Assembly: GCF_047238305.1 (NCBI RefSeq)
Contig: NZ_JBDFMO010000001.1
Location: forward strand, 3,782,001-3,846,000
Length of the DNA stretch: 64,000 nucleotides
Origin: Ferdinandcohnia sp047238305
GTDB taxonomy: Bacteria > Bacillota > Bacilli > Bacillales > Bacillaceae_L
Direction of reading: 5' to 3'
A program made the position numbers and the translations under genes. This document shows positions 1 through 8,254 of this stretch, piece after piece (position 1 is the stretch's first letter; every line of letters starts with the position of its first letter). The notes beneath the pieces are model-generated. The model was given only the letters and a program-made list of their open reading frames with translations, was not told the origin of the DNA and did not search any database.

Positions 1-33
1 TCTGCATGCTTTTTTCATATTTTTTAATAAGGA

Positions 34-150
34 TTAATTCTCTTCGTGATTACATTCACAGTGGTCGCATGTTGAATAAAGTGTTGTAACCTTCTCGTAT
101 TCAAAGTGCTCAATTGTCTCGCTGCAGTTTTGACAGATGATTGTACCCAT
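34..150 (-). CDS. sr1P: SR1P-like GapA-binding small peptide (38 aa)
   Basis: Seen: a 38-residue frame starting MGTIICQNCSETIEHFE with two Cys pairs (CQNC and CDHC, plus a further CEC), preceded by a GAAAGGGG ribosome binding site 8-9 nt upstream. Known: B. subtilis SR1P (39 aa) has the same MGTI-C-x2-C...VTTLY...C-x2-C layout and binds the glyceraldehyde-3-phosphate dehydrogenase GapA, promoting its association with RNase J1. Inferred: orthologue with the same role. It is too short for most gene callers. The RNase J1 gene (rnjA) is about 9.6 kb away in this window. Confidence 0.85.
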   Translation of the reverse strand: MGTIICQNCSETIEHFEYEKVTTLYSTCDHCECNHEEN

Positions 151-189
151 TATTCAAAGCCCCTTTCGAAAAGTAGATTTTTCCTTCGA

Positions 190-203
190 TGAAAACGTTT
201 TAT
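190..203 (+). promoter_or_regulatory. Candidate cre (CcpA) site overlapping the SR1 start
   Basis: TGAAAACGTTTTAT matches the cre consensus TGWAARCGYTWNCW with one mismatch (A for C near the 3' end). It sits just downstream of the predicted SR1 start, a roadblock/repression position. Fits the carbon-source control known for B. subtilis SR1. Inference only. Confidence 0.5.
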
Positions 204-217
204 GATATGTTATTTAT

Positions 218-246
218 ATAATAGTATGTCACATTTAATTAGTCAA
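218..246 (-). promoter_or_regulatory. Sigma-A promoter of SR1
   Basis: Reading leftward: -35 TTGACT (246-241), 17-bp spacer, -10 TATTAT (223-218). Each hexamer is one mismatch from consensus. The predicted start is near 211, about 60 nt before the SR1P start codon. Confidence 0.75.
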
Positions 247-428
247 TGGTTAATTGTGTAACATTATTAATTTTTTATTTGTTTTTATGATCCCATATTA
301 AAGAATGTATACATGTATCACAAACAATATGAAGTTGTAAGTCTTATCGATTAAATGCTAGAATAGAAGTGAATTTACATAGAATAAGAGATAAATACCG
401 AATACTTACTGGAGTAGGAGTGAAAAGT

Positions 429-857
429 TTGGAAAACGCATACATAAAACTTGTTACTAATTCAAATGCACAACATATTTCACTTGATGATGTCAAAGAC
501 CTCTTTAACTATTACAAAGAAATCACTGGTAAAACAGGCACACAGCTTAATTGGGATTACGATAACGCTGCATTTCCCTACCAAATAAAAGAAGTGAATC
601 ATGAAAAGAATTGGTTTTACTTAAAATCTGATCATCAAAAATACAAGGGCATCATAGTAGGTGTGGGTCAGGAGAATATCGTAAGCGAAACTGGTGAAAA
701 CACAGATCAAAGCTATATCCAAGTCACTCTTCCCGAAATTTCAACTGCAGGAGACAAAGGCAAAGCAAATGAATTTTGTAAGTTTTTAGCAAAAAAACTG
801 GAAGGTGAATTACATTTATTCAATGGACGGATTATGTACTTTTACAAACGAAAATAG
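429..857 (+). CDS. DUF1885-like protein (142 aa)
   Basis: Function unknown. The frame is open from a GTG at 369, but a TTG at 429 preceded by GGAG-TAGGAGTG with 6-nt spacing is the better start and begins MENAYIKLV. The protein is hydrophilic and single-domain, with no signal peptide or membrane segment. The N-terminal pattern (SLDDVKDLFNYYKEITGKTG) and overall size resemble the Bacillus DUF1885 family; this family call is from memory and moderate. A bidirectional terminator follows at once, so it is probably monocistronic. Confidence 0.6.
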   Translation: MENAYIKLVTNSNAQHISLDDVKDLFNYYKEITGKTGTQLNWDYDNAAFPYQIKEVNHEKNWFYLKSDHQKYKGIIVGVGQENIVSETGENTDQSYIQVTLPEISTAGDKGKANEFCKFLAKKLEGELHLFNGRIMYFYKRK

Positions 858-865
858 GTAAAATA

Positions 866-902
866 AAAATAGACCATATCGGTTAGATGTGGTCTATTTT
901 TA
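866..902. terminator. Bidirectional terminator between converging genes
   Basis: Inverted repeat AAAAATAGACCA / TGGTCTATTTTT around a loop of about 13 nt, with A/T tracts on both sides. It ends at the stop codon of the leftward gene at 900. Confidence 0.7.
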
Positions 903-1139
903 CGTAAGGAACCAAAACACCCTTTCAAACGAGAAAAAACAAAAAAATGAGATAGCTGTTATCAGTATGGATCCTTTTCGCGTCAAACCGATTTTCGTTG
1001 CGATTACGAAAGCGACATAACAAAAAATAATCAATAATACGCCTCTCGCAAGTAGGCTATCAGATCCTGACAACCATGTCACTAAAGAAAAAGTACTCCA
1101 AATTAAAACCTGGATCAACCCAATTACATATACCCTCAT
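900..1139 (-). CDS. Small membrane protein (79 aa), unknown function
   Basis: Seen: start MRVYVIGLIQ with AAAGGAGAG 9 nt upstream; three hydrophobic segments at about residues 5-22, 29-47 and 57-75, so most of the chain lies in the membrane. I do not recognise a family. It sits between the DUF1885-like gene and slp on the opposite strand. Confidence 0.6.
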   Translation of the reverse strand: MRVYVIGLIQVLIWSTFSLVTWLSGSDSLLARGVLLIIFCYVAFVIATKIGLTRKGSILITAISFFCFFSFERVFWFLT

Positions 1140-1449
1140 TAGAAAACTCTCCTTTATTTACAATAAGAGAACATAAACTAAGAAAGCAGTTTCTCAAGTT
1201 GCAACGTCTTTTTACCCCATTTGGCGCGAGCATAAGCTTGTCTTCTATAAATTTCTATTTACTATATTAATTAATATGCACAGTTAGATGGTAGTATTTT
1301 TCATTTATGTAACAAATCGATTACATCGGAAAGAATTTTTCGAATACATGATAAAATAAACTGGAATGAAAAAATAGGTGTTTTGTATTAGTTTTATTAG
1401 CTGTAAAGACCTATACATTTAACTATTTTATGGAAGAGTGATTATAAAA
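1140..1449. other. 310-bp divergent intergenic region
   Basis: A/T-rich control region between the leftward membrane protein and rightward slp. It must hold promoters for both, but I see no hexamer pair good enough to report, no hairpin terminator and no small gene. Confidence 0.5.
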
Positions 1450-1830
1450 ATGAAAGCATATACTCTAATCATACTTTCTTTTTTTATACTTTCCTCGTGT
1501 TCTTCGTACAAGGCGCAGCCGCTTATACCGGAAACCGATGAAAAGCAAATTATCTTTTTTTCGGATGAGGATAATCTTCGTAATGAAAGCAGCTACTATG
1601 ATGCTTTATTAGAACTTAAAAATAAATTTCCGACTGAAATTGAAAACATGAAAGTTGTTTCTTCTGACGAAAATAGACTTTATACGAAATACCAGATTGA
1701 GAAATATCCATCTTTATTAGTCGTCCAGGAAGATAAAATTCTTCAAAAAATTGAAGGGAATGTGGACAAAGACGAAATCATCACCCCTCTAGAAAGCATA
1801 CTATCCTCTTCTACAACTTCCAATAACTAG
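1450..1830 (+). CDS. slp: Small lipoprotein Slp-like, thioredoxin-like fold (126 aa)
   Basis: Seen: an N-terminal lipoprotein signal (hydrophobic run, lipobox LSSC with the lipidated Cys at about 17) followed by a soluble domain of about 105 residues. That domain has thioredoxin-like spacing (IIFFSDEDN, then KYPSLLVVQ) but no CxxC. A GTG at 1438 is possible, but the SD GGAAGAG leaves only the ATG at 1450 with workable spacing. Known: B. subtilis slp encodes a small peptidoglycan-associated lipoprotein immediately next to pdhD. Here it converges on pdhD instead of following it. Function unknown. Confidence 0.65.
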   Translation: MKAYTLIILSFFILSSCSSYKAQPLIPETDEKQIIFFSDEDNLRNESSYYDALLELKNKFPTEIENMKVVSSDENRLYTKYQIEKYPSLLVVQEDKILQKIEGNVDKDEIITPLESILSSSTTSNN

Positions 1831-1850
1831 ATAACAAAAAAAGTTCAAAA

Positions 1851-1876
1851 AAATCGCCCCTAAAATGGGGCGATTT
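1851..1876. terminator. Bidirectional terminator, slp / pdh operon
   Basis: Perfect 10-bp stem AAATCGCCCC / GGGGCGATTT with a 6-nt loop. A tract on one side and T-rich on the other: ends slp rightward and the pdhABCD mRNA leftward. Confidence 0.85.
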
Positions 1877-1888
1877 TCATTCTATTCA

Positions 1889-3298
1889 TTATTTTACAAT
1901 ATGAATTGGAGTTCCTAAAGCAACTTCTGCTGCTTCCATTGTAATTTCACCAAGTGTTGGATGAGCATGAATAGTCATAGCGATATCCTCAGCTGTCATT
2001 CCAGCTTCAACAGCTAGACCTAATTCTGAAATAATATCTGACGCACTTTCACCAGCTACCTGAGCACCGATTAGAAGTCCATCTTCTTTACGAGTAATGA
2101 GCTTCACGAAACCATCAGTTGCTTCAAGAGCAAGGGCACGACCGTTTGCAGCATATGGGAACTTAGCTGCTACAATTTCAATTCCTTCATCTTTAGCTTG
2201 CTGCTCAGTGTAACCAACAGTTGCAAGTTCAGGTTCAGAGAACACAACTCCAGGAATTCCTAAGTAGTCAATTTCAGATGGGTGACCAGCGATTGCTTCT
2301 GCTGCAATTTTACCTTCATAAGATGCTTTGTGTGCTAATTGAGGTCCTGGAACAATATCACCGATTGCGAATATATTACTTACGCTAGTACGGCATTGTT
2401 TATCAATCTCAATTACGCCTCTTTCATTCATTTTAACACCAGCAAGCTCTAAACCAAGCTCATCAGTATTAGGACGACGTCCAACCATTACGAATACATA
2501 ATCTGCATCAATTGATTGTTCTTCACCTTTTGATTCATACTTCACTGTTACACCAGTATCTGTTTCTTCTACACCCTTAGCTAATGCTTTTGTGATGATT
2601 TCTGCACCTTTTTTCTTTAGGTTCTTCTTCACAAGTGTAGTCATTTGCTTTTCAAAACCAAGAAGGATGTCATCTGCTCCTTCTAAGATCGTTACTTGTG
2701 TTCCAAAGTTTGCATAAGCGCCACCAAGTTCAATACCGATAACACCGCCACCGATAATAACGATTTTTTCTGGTACTTCTTTAAGCCCTAATGCACCTGT
2801 TGAATCAAGTACACGTTTTGAATATTTAAAAGTTGGTATCTCGATTGGACGAGATCCTGTTGCAATGATTGCATTTTTGAAATTGTAAGTTTGTGCAGAG
2901 TTTTCACTCATCACACGTAAAGAGTTTCCATCAACGAAATATGCTTCGCCTTTAACAACATCAACTTTGTTACCTTTAAGAAGTCCGGCAACTCCACCAG
3001 TTAACTTTTTAACAACACCATCTTTAAATGCTTGAACTTTTGAAAAATCCAGTGTAACATTTTCAGCTTTGATTCCCATTGAATCAGAATGTTTAGCTGT
3101 GTCAAAACGGTGTCCTGCGGAGATCAATGCCTTAGATGGGATACATCCAACATTAAGACAAACACCACCAACTGTGTCTTTTTCTACAATGGTAACTTTT
3201 TGTCCTAGTTGTGCCGCACGAATAGCTGCAACATACCCACCAGGTCCAGCACCAATGACTATTGTGTCTGTTTCAATCGGGAAATCTCCTACTACCAT
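1889..3298 (-). CDS. pdhD: Dihydrolipoyl dehydrogenase, E3 of pyruvate dehydrogenase
   Basis: Reoxidises the dihydrolipoyl groups of E2 using FAD and NAD+. Seen: the FAD-binding GAGPGG near residue 17, the redox-active disulfide GGVCLNVGCIPSK at about 44-56, the NAD-binding GGGVIGIELG, the second FAD motif with IFAIGDIV, and the C-terminal catalytic HAHPTLGE. At 469 aa it is full length. Last gene of the leftward operon, starting 6 nt after the pdhC stop; the operon terminator follows at 1851-1876. E3 is probably shared with other 2-oxoacid dehydrogenases, as in relatives. Confidence 0.97.
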   Translation of the reverse strand: MVVGDFPIETDTIVIGAGPGGYVAAIRAAQLGQKVTIVEKDTVGGVCLNVGCIPSKALISAGHRFDTAKHSDSMGIKAENVTLDFSKVQAFKDGVVKKLTGGVAGLLKGNKVDVVKGEAYFVDGNSLRVMSENSAQTYNFKNAIIATGSRPIEIPTFKYSKRVLDSTGALGLKEVPEKIVIIGGGVIGIELGGAYANFGTQVTILEGADDILLGFEKQMTTLVKKNLKKKGAEIITKALAKGVEETDTGVTVKYESKGEEQSIDADYVFVMVGRRPNTDELGLELAGVKMNERGVIEIDKQCRTSVSNIFAIGDIVPGPQLAHKASYEGKIAAEAIAGHPSEIDYLGIPGVVFSEPELATVGYTEQQAKDEGIEIVAAKFPYAANGRALALEATDGFVKLITRKEDGLLIGAQVAGESASDIISELGLAVEAGMTAEDIAMTIHAHPTLGEITMEAAEVALGTPIHIVK

Positions 3299-3304
3299 GT
3301 TGAA

Positions 3305-4600
3305 TTACGCCTCCATTAATAATAATTGTGGATCATTTAACAAACGTTTGATTTGGTTGAGTGCGTTTTGTGCAGTAGCACCATCAATCATACGGTGGTC
3401 AAAGCTTAATGATAAAGCAAGAACTGGAGCTACAACAATTTCACCATTTTTAACAACCGGCTTCTCAGCAATTCGTCCTACTCCTAAGATAGCAACCTCA
3501 GGGTGATTAATTACTGGAGTGAACCATTGTCCACCAGCAGAACCAATATTACTGATTGTACATGAAGCACCTTTCATTTCATCTGGTGCAAGCTTACCGT
3601 CACGAGCTTTACCTGCTAATTCATTGATTTCATTTGAGATATTGAAGATAGATTTACGATCCGCATCTTTGACAACTGGAACAAGTAGACCTTTTTCTGT
3701 ATCTGCAGCAATACCAATATTGAAGTAGTGCTTATGAATAATTTCGTTAGTAGCATCATCAAGTGATGTATTTAACGCAGGGAAATCACGTAACGCTGCT
3801 GTTAAAGCTTTAACGATATATGGTAGATATGTTAACTTAATACCTTTTTCAGCTGCAACAGCTTTAAATTTCTTACGGTGTGCAACCAACTCTGTCACAT
3901 CTACTTCGTCCATTAATGTAACGTGAGGAGCAGTATGTTTTGAGTTTACCATTGCCTTTGCAATTGCCTTACGGATTCCACTCATCTTTTCACGAGTCTC
4001 TGGATATGTGCCAGCAGGAATTGGTTGTTTTGCAGGAGCTTTTTCTGCTTCTTGAGTAGCCGTAGCTGGAGCCTCGGTTGCTTGTGTTTCTGCAGCAACT
4101 GGTGCACCGCCAGAAATAAACGCATCAATATCCGACTTCATTATTCTACCATTATCACCGCTACCTGCAACCTTTTTGATATCCACGCCTTTTTCACGTG
4201 CATATTTACGAACAGAAGGCATTGCGATAACACGACGGTTTTCATCAACTTCTGCAGCAGGTGCATTTACTTCCGGTGCAGTCGCTGTAGCTTGCTCAGC
4301 TTGAGCTTCTTCTTTAGGAGCTTCCTCAGATTCACTACCTTTAAATTGAAGGTCTTCATATCCAGGAGCATCAAATTTAATAAGTGTATCTCCTACAATT
4401 GCAACAGTACCTTCTTCAACTAGTACTTCAAGTACTTTTCCTTTTACAGGAGAAGGAATTTCTACTACTGCTTTATCATTTTGAACCTCACAAAGAACAT
4501 CGTCCTCATTTACTTCATCGCCTGGTTTTACAAACCATTTTACGATTTCACCCTCATGGATACCTTCACCGATATCTGGCAACTTAAATTCAAATGCCAC
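3305..4600 (-). CDS. pdhC: Dihydrolipoamide acetyltransferase, E2 of pyruvate dehydrogenase
   Basis: Core of the complex: transfers acetyl from lipoamide to CoA. Seen: a single lipoyl domain (about 1-80) with lipoyl-Lys at 43 in QNDKAVVEI; an Ala/Glu/Pro-rich linker; the peripheral-subunit-binding domain near 125-160 (MPSVRKYAREKGVD); a second Ala/Pro linker; and the acyltransferase domain from about 205 ending with catalytic SFDHRMIDG. 431 aa is normal for a one-lipoyl Bacillus E2. A 173-bp gap with a stem-loop separates it from pdhB, unlike the tight pdhA-pdhB and pdhC-pdhD joints. Confidence 0.97.
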   Translation of the reverse strand: MAFEFKLPDIGEGIHEGEIVKWFVKPGDEVNEDDVLCEVQNDKAVVEIPSPVKGKVLEVLVEEGTVAIVGDTLIKFDAPGYEDLQFKGSESEEAPKEEAQAEQATATAPEVNAPAAEVDENRRVIAMPSVRKYAREKGVDIKKVAGSGDNGRIMKSDIDAFISGGAPVAAETQATEAPATATQEAEKAPAKQPIPAGTYPETREKMSGIRKAIAKAMVNSKHTAPHVTLMDEVDVTELVAHRKKFKAVAAEKGIKLTYLPYIVKALTAALRDFPALNTSLDDATNEIIHKHYFNIGIAADTEKGLLVPVVKDADRKSIFNISNEINELAGKARDGKLAPDEMKGASCTISNIGSAGGQWFTPVINHPEVAILGVGRIAEKPVVKNGEIVVAPVLALSLSFDHRMIDGATAQNALNQIKRLLNDPQLLLMEA

Positions 4601-4681
4601 GGTTTTCGCCTCCTACAAAATTAATTTCATGATTCTCCCTTTCGTAAAAAAGAGAGATCTTTTCTGAATAAAGTTAAATAT

Positions 4682-4738
4682 GCCCTGGTGTACGGCTATA
4701 CATATGATGTAATCATTCTTCTCTCGTACACCAAAGGC
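4682..4738. promoter_or_regulatory. Intercistronic stem-loop between pdhB and pdhC
   Basis: Inverted repeat TGGTGTACG (4686-4694) / CGTACACCA (4725-4733), extended by GCC/GGC beyond a small mismatch, with a loop of about 30 nt. No U-tract follows on either strand, so it is not a simple terminator. Placed where E1 and E2/E3 expression could be uncoupled by processing, stabilisation or an internal promoter. Confidence 0.5.
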
Positions 4739-4773
4739 TGTTTATTAATAAGGGATATTATTCCCTTGTCTAA

Positions 4774-5751
4774 TTAGAAGTTCAATACTTTCTTAGCTGT
4801 TTCCAATACATCCTTGAAGTTTGGTAACCAAACTGATTCTGCTTGTGAGAATGGATATACAGTATCAGGTGCAGTTACTCGTAATACTGGTGCTTCTAAG
4901 CTTAAAATGGCACGATCGTTAATTTCAGCTACTACGTTTGCTGCAATACCAGCTTGTTTTTGAGCTTCTTGAACAACGATTGCGCGTCCTGTTTTTTCAA
5001 CAGAAGCAATGATTGTTGGAATATCTAATGGGCTAACAGTACGTAGGTCAATAACCTCTGCAGAAACGCCCTCTTTTTCTAATTCAGTTGCAGCTTTCAA
5101 GCACTCATGTACCATTGCACCATACGAAATCATAGTAAGATCAGTACCTTCGCGCTTCACTTCAGCTTTTCCAAGCTCAATTGTGTATTCACCTTCAGGA
5201 ACTTCCTGACGGAATGAACGATAAAGCTTCATGTGCTCAAGGAATACAACTGGGTCATTATCACGAATGGAAGCAATTAAAAGTCCTTTTGCATCAAATG
5301 GTGTAGATGGAATAACAACCTTCACACCAGGCTGTTGAGCAATTAAACCTTCTAAGCTATCTGCGTGAAGTTCTGGAGTATGTACCCCTCCACCAAATGG
5401 TGAACGAATCGTTACAGGAGCAGTGTAACGACCACCTGAACGATAACGCATACGAGCTAATTGACCACTAATTGAATCCATTACTTCGTATACAAATCCG
5501 AAGAATTGGATTTCTGGTACTGGACGGTAGCCTTGTAAGCTTAAACCAACTGCAAGTCCACCAATACCTGATTCAGCAAGTGGTGTATCAAACACGCGAT
5601 CTTCACCGAATTCAGCCTGAAGACCTTCAGTAGCACGGAACACGCCGCCGTTAACTCCAACGTCTTCACCGAAAACTAAGACATCTGGGTTATTTTTTAA
5701 TTCTGTGCGTAACGCATCAGTGATTGCTTGAATCATAGTCATTTGCGCCAT
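4774..5751 (-). CDS. pdhB: Pyruvate dehydrogenase E1 beta subunit
   Basis: Forms the alpha2-beta2 E1 that decarboxylates pyruvate with thiamine diphosphate and reductively acetylates E2. Seen: the beta-type transketolase pyrimidine-binding domain (GEDVGVNGGVFRAT, then FDTPLAESGIGG) and the C-terminal transketolase domain (ISYGAMVHECLKAA, then VVQEAQKQAG). 325 aa is the normal length. Starts 3 nt downstream of the pdhA stop. Confidence 0.97.
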   Translation of the reverse strand: MAQMTMIQAITDALRTELKNNPDVLVFGEDVGVNGGVFRATEGLQAEFGEDRVFDTPLAESGIGGLAVGLSLQGYRPVPEIQFFGFVYEVMDSISGQLARMRYRSGGRYTAPVTIRSPFGGGVHTPELHADSLEGLIAQQPGVKVVIPSTPFDAKGLLIASIRDNDPVVFLEHMKLYRSFRQEVPEGEYTIELGKAEVKREGTDLTMISYGAMVHECLKAATELEKEGVSAEVIDLRTVSPLDIPTIIASVEKTGRAIVVQEAQKQAGIAANVVAEINDRAILSLEAPVLRVTAPDTVYPFSQAESVWLPNFKDVLETAKKVLNF

Positions 5752-5754
5752 GGC

Positions 5755-6864
5755 TTACTTCGACTCCTTCGCTTTATAGATTTCCATTTGCTCCTCTAAA
5801 TTTTGAGGAAGCTCTTCGAACATATGTGAAATAAGGTCAGTAACCTTTTGCTTTGGTGTTTCGTCAGCTTTTTTGATTGCGTTCTTGATGTCTTCTTTTG
5901 CTTCTTCAATGACTTGGTTTTCAATTTCTTCGTTCCAAATTCCTTTTCCTTCAAGATACTTACGGAAACGAACAAGTGGATCTTTCTTTTCCCATTCATT
6001 GTCAAGCTCTGAAGTACGATATCTAGTTGGGTCATCCCCAGCCATTGTATGTGGACCATAACGGTAAGTCATAGTCTCAATTAATGTTGGACCATCACCA
6101 TTAACTGCGCGCTCACGAGCTTCTTTAACAGCTACATAAACAGCTAGTGGATCCATTCCATCAACTTGAATTCCAGGAATACCAGCTGCTACAGCTTTTT
6201 GAGCTAAAGTATGTGCCGCTGATTGTTTCTCAACAGGTGTAGAAATTGCAAAACGGTTGTTTTGAACCACAAATATTGCAGGTGCTTTGAATGCTCCAGC
6301 AAAGTTAATTCCTTCATAGAAATCACCCTGTGAAGTTCCACCGTCACCAGTATAAGTAATCGCAACTGATTTCTTACCGCGTTTTTTCATTCCCAATGCT
6401 ACACCAGCACATTGTATGTATTGTGCGCCAATGATAATTTGTGGAGAAATTACATTTACTCCTTCAGGCATTTGGTTCCCATGGAAATGTCCACGTGAGA
6501 ATAAGAATGCTTGGTATAATGGTAATCCATGCCAAACGATTTGAGGTACATCACGGTAACCTGGTAAAATGAAATCTTCTTTTTCTAAAGCATATTGAGA
6601 TGCAAGTTGAGATGCTTCTTGACCAGCAGTAGGTGCATAGAAACCTAAGCGCCCTTGACGGTTTAATGAAATAGAGCGTTGGTCAAGGATTCGTGTATAG
6701 ACCATTCTTCTCATTAATTCTTTTAATTGATCATCACTTAAATCAGGAACAGCAGCTTTATTTACCACTTCTCCTTCTTCATTTAAGATCTGAAACATAG
6801 GAAAGTTTTCAGCAACCTTATTCAGTTGCCCTTGTAAATCAAAGACATTCGCTTTAACAGCCAT
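5755..6864 (-). CDS. pdhA: Pyruvate dehydrogenase E1 alpha subunit
   Basis: Binds thiamine diphosphate; first gene of the leftward operon. Seen: the TPP motif from GDGGTSQGDFYEG to VVQNN about 30 residues on (near 170-205) and the conserved phospho-loop-like YRYGPHTMAGDDP. 369 aa is the usual length. Start ATG follows AAAGGAAG. A long, structured untranslated leader precedes it (separate entry). Confidence 0.97.
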   Translation of the reverse strand: MAVKANVFDLQGQLNKVAENFPMFQILNEEGEVVNKAAVPDLSDDQLKELMRRMVYTRILDQRSISLNRQGRLGFYAPTAGQEASQLASQYALEKEDFILPGYRDVPQIVWHGLPLYQAFLFSRGHFHGNQMPEGVNVISPQIIIGAQYIQCAGVALGMKKRGKKSVAITYTGDGGTSQGDFYEGINFAGAFKAPAIFVVQNNRFAISTPVEKQSAAHTLAQKAVAAGIPGIQVDGMDPLAVYVAVKEARERAVNGDGPTLIETMTYRYGPHTMAGDDPTRYRTSELDNEWEKKDPLVRFRKYLEGKGIWNEEIENQVIEEAKEDIKNAIKKADETPKQKVTDLISHMFEELPQNLEEQMEIYKAKESK

Positions 6865-7158
6865 CTTCTTCTCGCTTCCTTTCTTACCCTATTTTCTTAT
6901 TCGAATGCGCCTTTGTGCCTAACACCAAGGTGCTGCAACTTTATTATGGTGAAAAACCATTTATAAAGTTATGAATGATACAAAACATACAGCATTAGGT
7001 TACCCAAAAATATATCTTTTCAAAGACATTTTTTATCCGAATGGACATGGTCTTTAGATGTAATGACTTTCAGTAATGCTCGAAAAGGATATTCTGTTTC
7101 CTAAATGAAGCTGTATTAATTATTTTGGTAAAGCAATTAATACAACTGCTCTTTATCC
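6865..7158 (-). promoter_or_regulatory. Structured 5' leader of the pdh operon
   Basis: Roughly 290 nt of untranslated leader between the predicted start and pdhA. In RNA order I see three folding units. (a) Hairpin with 10-bp perfect arms TGTATTAATT / AATTAATACA (7112-7121 and 7135-7144). (b) Hairpin 7022-7055: AAAGACAT / ATgGTCTTT with a bulge, and an inner TCC/GGA. (c) A two-tier element 6918-6999: outer helices CCTAA/TTAGG and TGCTG/CAGCA enclose a long hairpin 6937-6970 with arms AACTTTAT/ATAAAGTT and ATGGT/ACCAT. An 8-nt insertion (6923-6930) interrupts one outer strand. No terminator U-tract is visible. I do not recognise it as a known riboswitch. Confidence 0.55.
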
Positions 7159-7165
7159 ATTTCCA

Positions 7166-7194
7166 AGTTTACAACAATGTAAGAGAGTCGTCAA
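7166..7194 (-). promoter_or_regulatory. Candidate sigma-A promoter of pdhABCD
   Basis: Reading leftward: -35 TTGACG (7194-7189), 17-bp spacer, -10 TAAACT (7171-7166). The -10 is two mismatches off consensus. Predicted start near 7158. Confidence 0.5.
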
Positions 7195-7342
7195 ATTGTT
7201 TGTTTACTGTTTTATCTCTTGTCCACAAAAAAATATATTTTGGGATTATTATCCATTTTTAAAAACTGTACCAGTACACATTTGTCATCTGTATCATAAA
7301 AAATGAAATTCCCACCTTAAAATTCTAAAAACGCCCTAAGAA

Positions 7343-7370
7343 AAAGGACTACCAACATTGGTAGCCCTTT
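7343..7370 (-). terminator. Terminator of ykyA
   Basis: Leftward hairpin with arms AAAGG-CTACCA / TGGTAG-CCTTT (one internal mismatch), loop of 4 nt, followed by a T-rich tract on the minus strand. It separates ykyA from the pdh promoter region. Confidence 0.8.
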
Positions 7371-7381
7371 CACACAGTATC

Positions 7382-8053
7382 TTATTCTTTCTCTTTAAAA
7401 ACAACCTCTAGTCCTGCATTTTTATAAAATGAAACCTTTGTGTTGTTGTATTGGTCAGTGAGTTTATTAAAAGCCTCATTTGCCGCAACCACCTTTTCAT
7501 AGGTCTCATTAATGAGATTGATTTGTTGCTCTAGCTCATCTAATGTCAATTCTTCATTTTGAAACATTTCATATAATTTTTTATCATATCCAATGGCTTC
7601 TGTATAAGATGAGTACAATTCCTCATAGCTCTCATACCGCTGATTCATAACCGAAACTAAATCATCTGCTTCTTCCTTAACACTTTCTTCCTTTATCTCA
7701 GAAATAAAAGAATCCACTTTTTGAAACTCTTTTTTAGATGCCTTGATGCTTTCATGTTCATTGTTAATTCTTGTTTCACGTTCAGACACAATACCTAGAG
7801 CTTCTTTAGATAACGTAACAATTTGATCAAATTCTTTCATTCCCAATGTTAAAATTTCATCATAAAGCTCTTTTTCTCTTTTCTCTAATTCGACTAATGG
7901 TTCTTGTTGTTCTTCAAAGTCCTTCTCAACTGTGACAACTTTTTCTAAGGCCTCATAAATTTGTTCTTCAGGTGATGGTCCATTTACACATCCCATTAAG
8001 AGAAAAATCATACAAAGTAAAACAAATGACAATTTAAACGTTTTATTTTTCAC
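7382..8053 (-). CDS. ykyA: YkyA-family putative cell-wall-binding lipoprotein
   Basis: Seen: lipoprotein signal peptide with lipobox LLMGC (lipid Cys 22), then about 200 residues of almost uninterrupted charged helix (Glu/Lys-rich, heptad-like), predicted coiled coil. Known: the YkyA family (PF10368) is found in Bacillus next to pdhA and def, as here; the biochemical role is undefined. Likely anchored to the outer face of the membrane. 223 aa is full length. Confidence 0.85.
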   Translation of the reverse strand: MKNKTFKLSFVLLCMIFLLMGCVNGPSPEEQIYEALEKVVTVEKDFEEQQEPLVELEKREKELYDEILTLGMKEFDQIVTLSKEALGIVSERETRINNEHESIKASKKEFQKVDSFISEIKEESVKEEADDLVSVMNQRYESYEELYSSYTEAIGYDKKLYEMFQNEELTLDELEQQINLINETYEKVVAANEAFNKLTDQYNNTKVSFYKNAGLEVVFKEKE

Positions 8054-8254
8054 GATCTGTTCCCCCTTAGCTACTTACAATATACTATATAATAATAGGT
8101 TTTCATAACATAAATTTTGGGTTTGCATATATTTTAATTATATTTAGTCGCGAAAGCTTTAGAACAAGGTTGTCCTCTTCTTTTTTATTTCAAAATCCTA
8201 AGACCTTTGTTAAACTAATACTACAAAAAGCATCAAGAGCAGGAAGTGATTACA

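Larger units (their letters stand above)
1..211 (-). ncRNA. sr1: SR1-type dual-function regulatory RNA (3' end off the window)
   Basis: Seen: a sigma-A promoter at 218-246 faces left and would start transcription near 211. The only reading frame inside is the SR1P peptide at 34-150. Known: in B. subtilis SR1 is a roughly 200-nt RNA between the pdh operon/slp and speA. It base-pairs with ahrC mRNA and also encodes SR1P; its transcription is repressed under glycolytic conditions by CcpN and, to a lesser extent, CcpA. Here it lies on the same side of slp-pdhD. The terminator must be to the left of base 1, so the 3' end is not visible. Confidence 0.75.
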
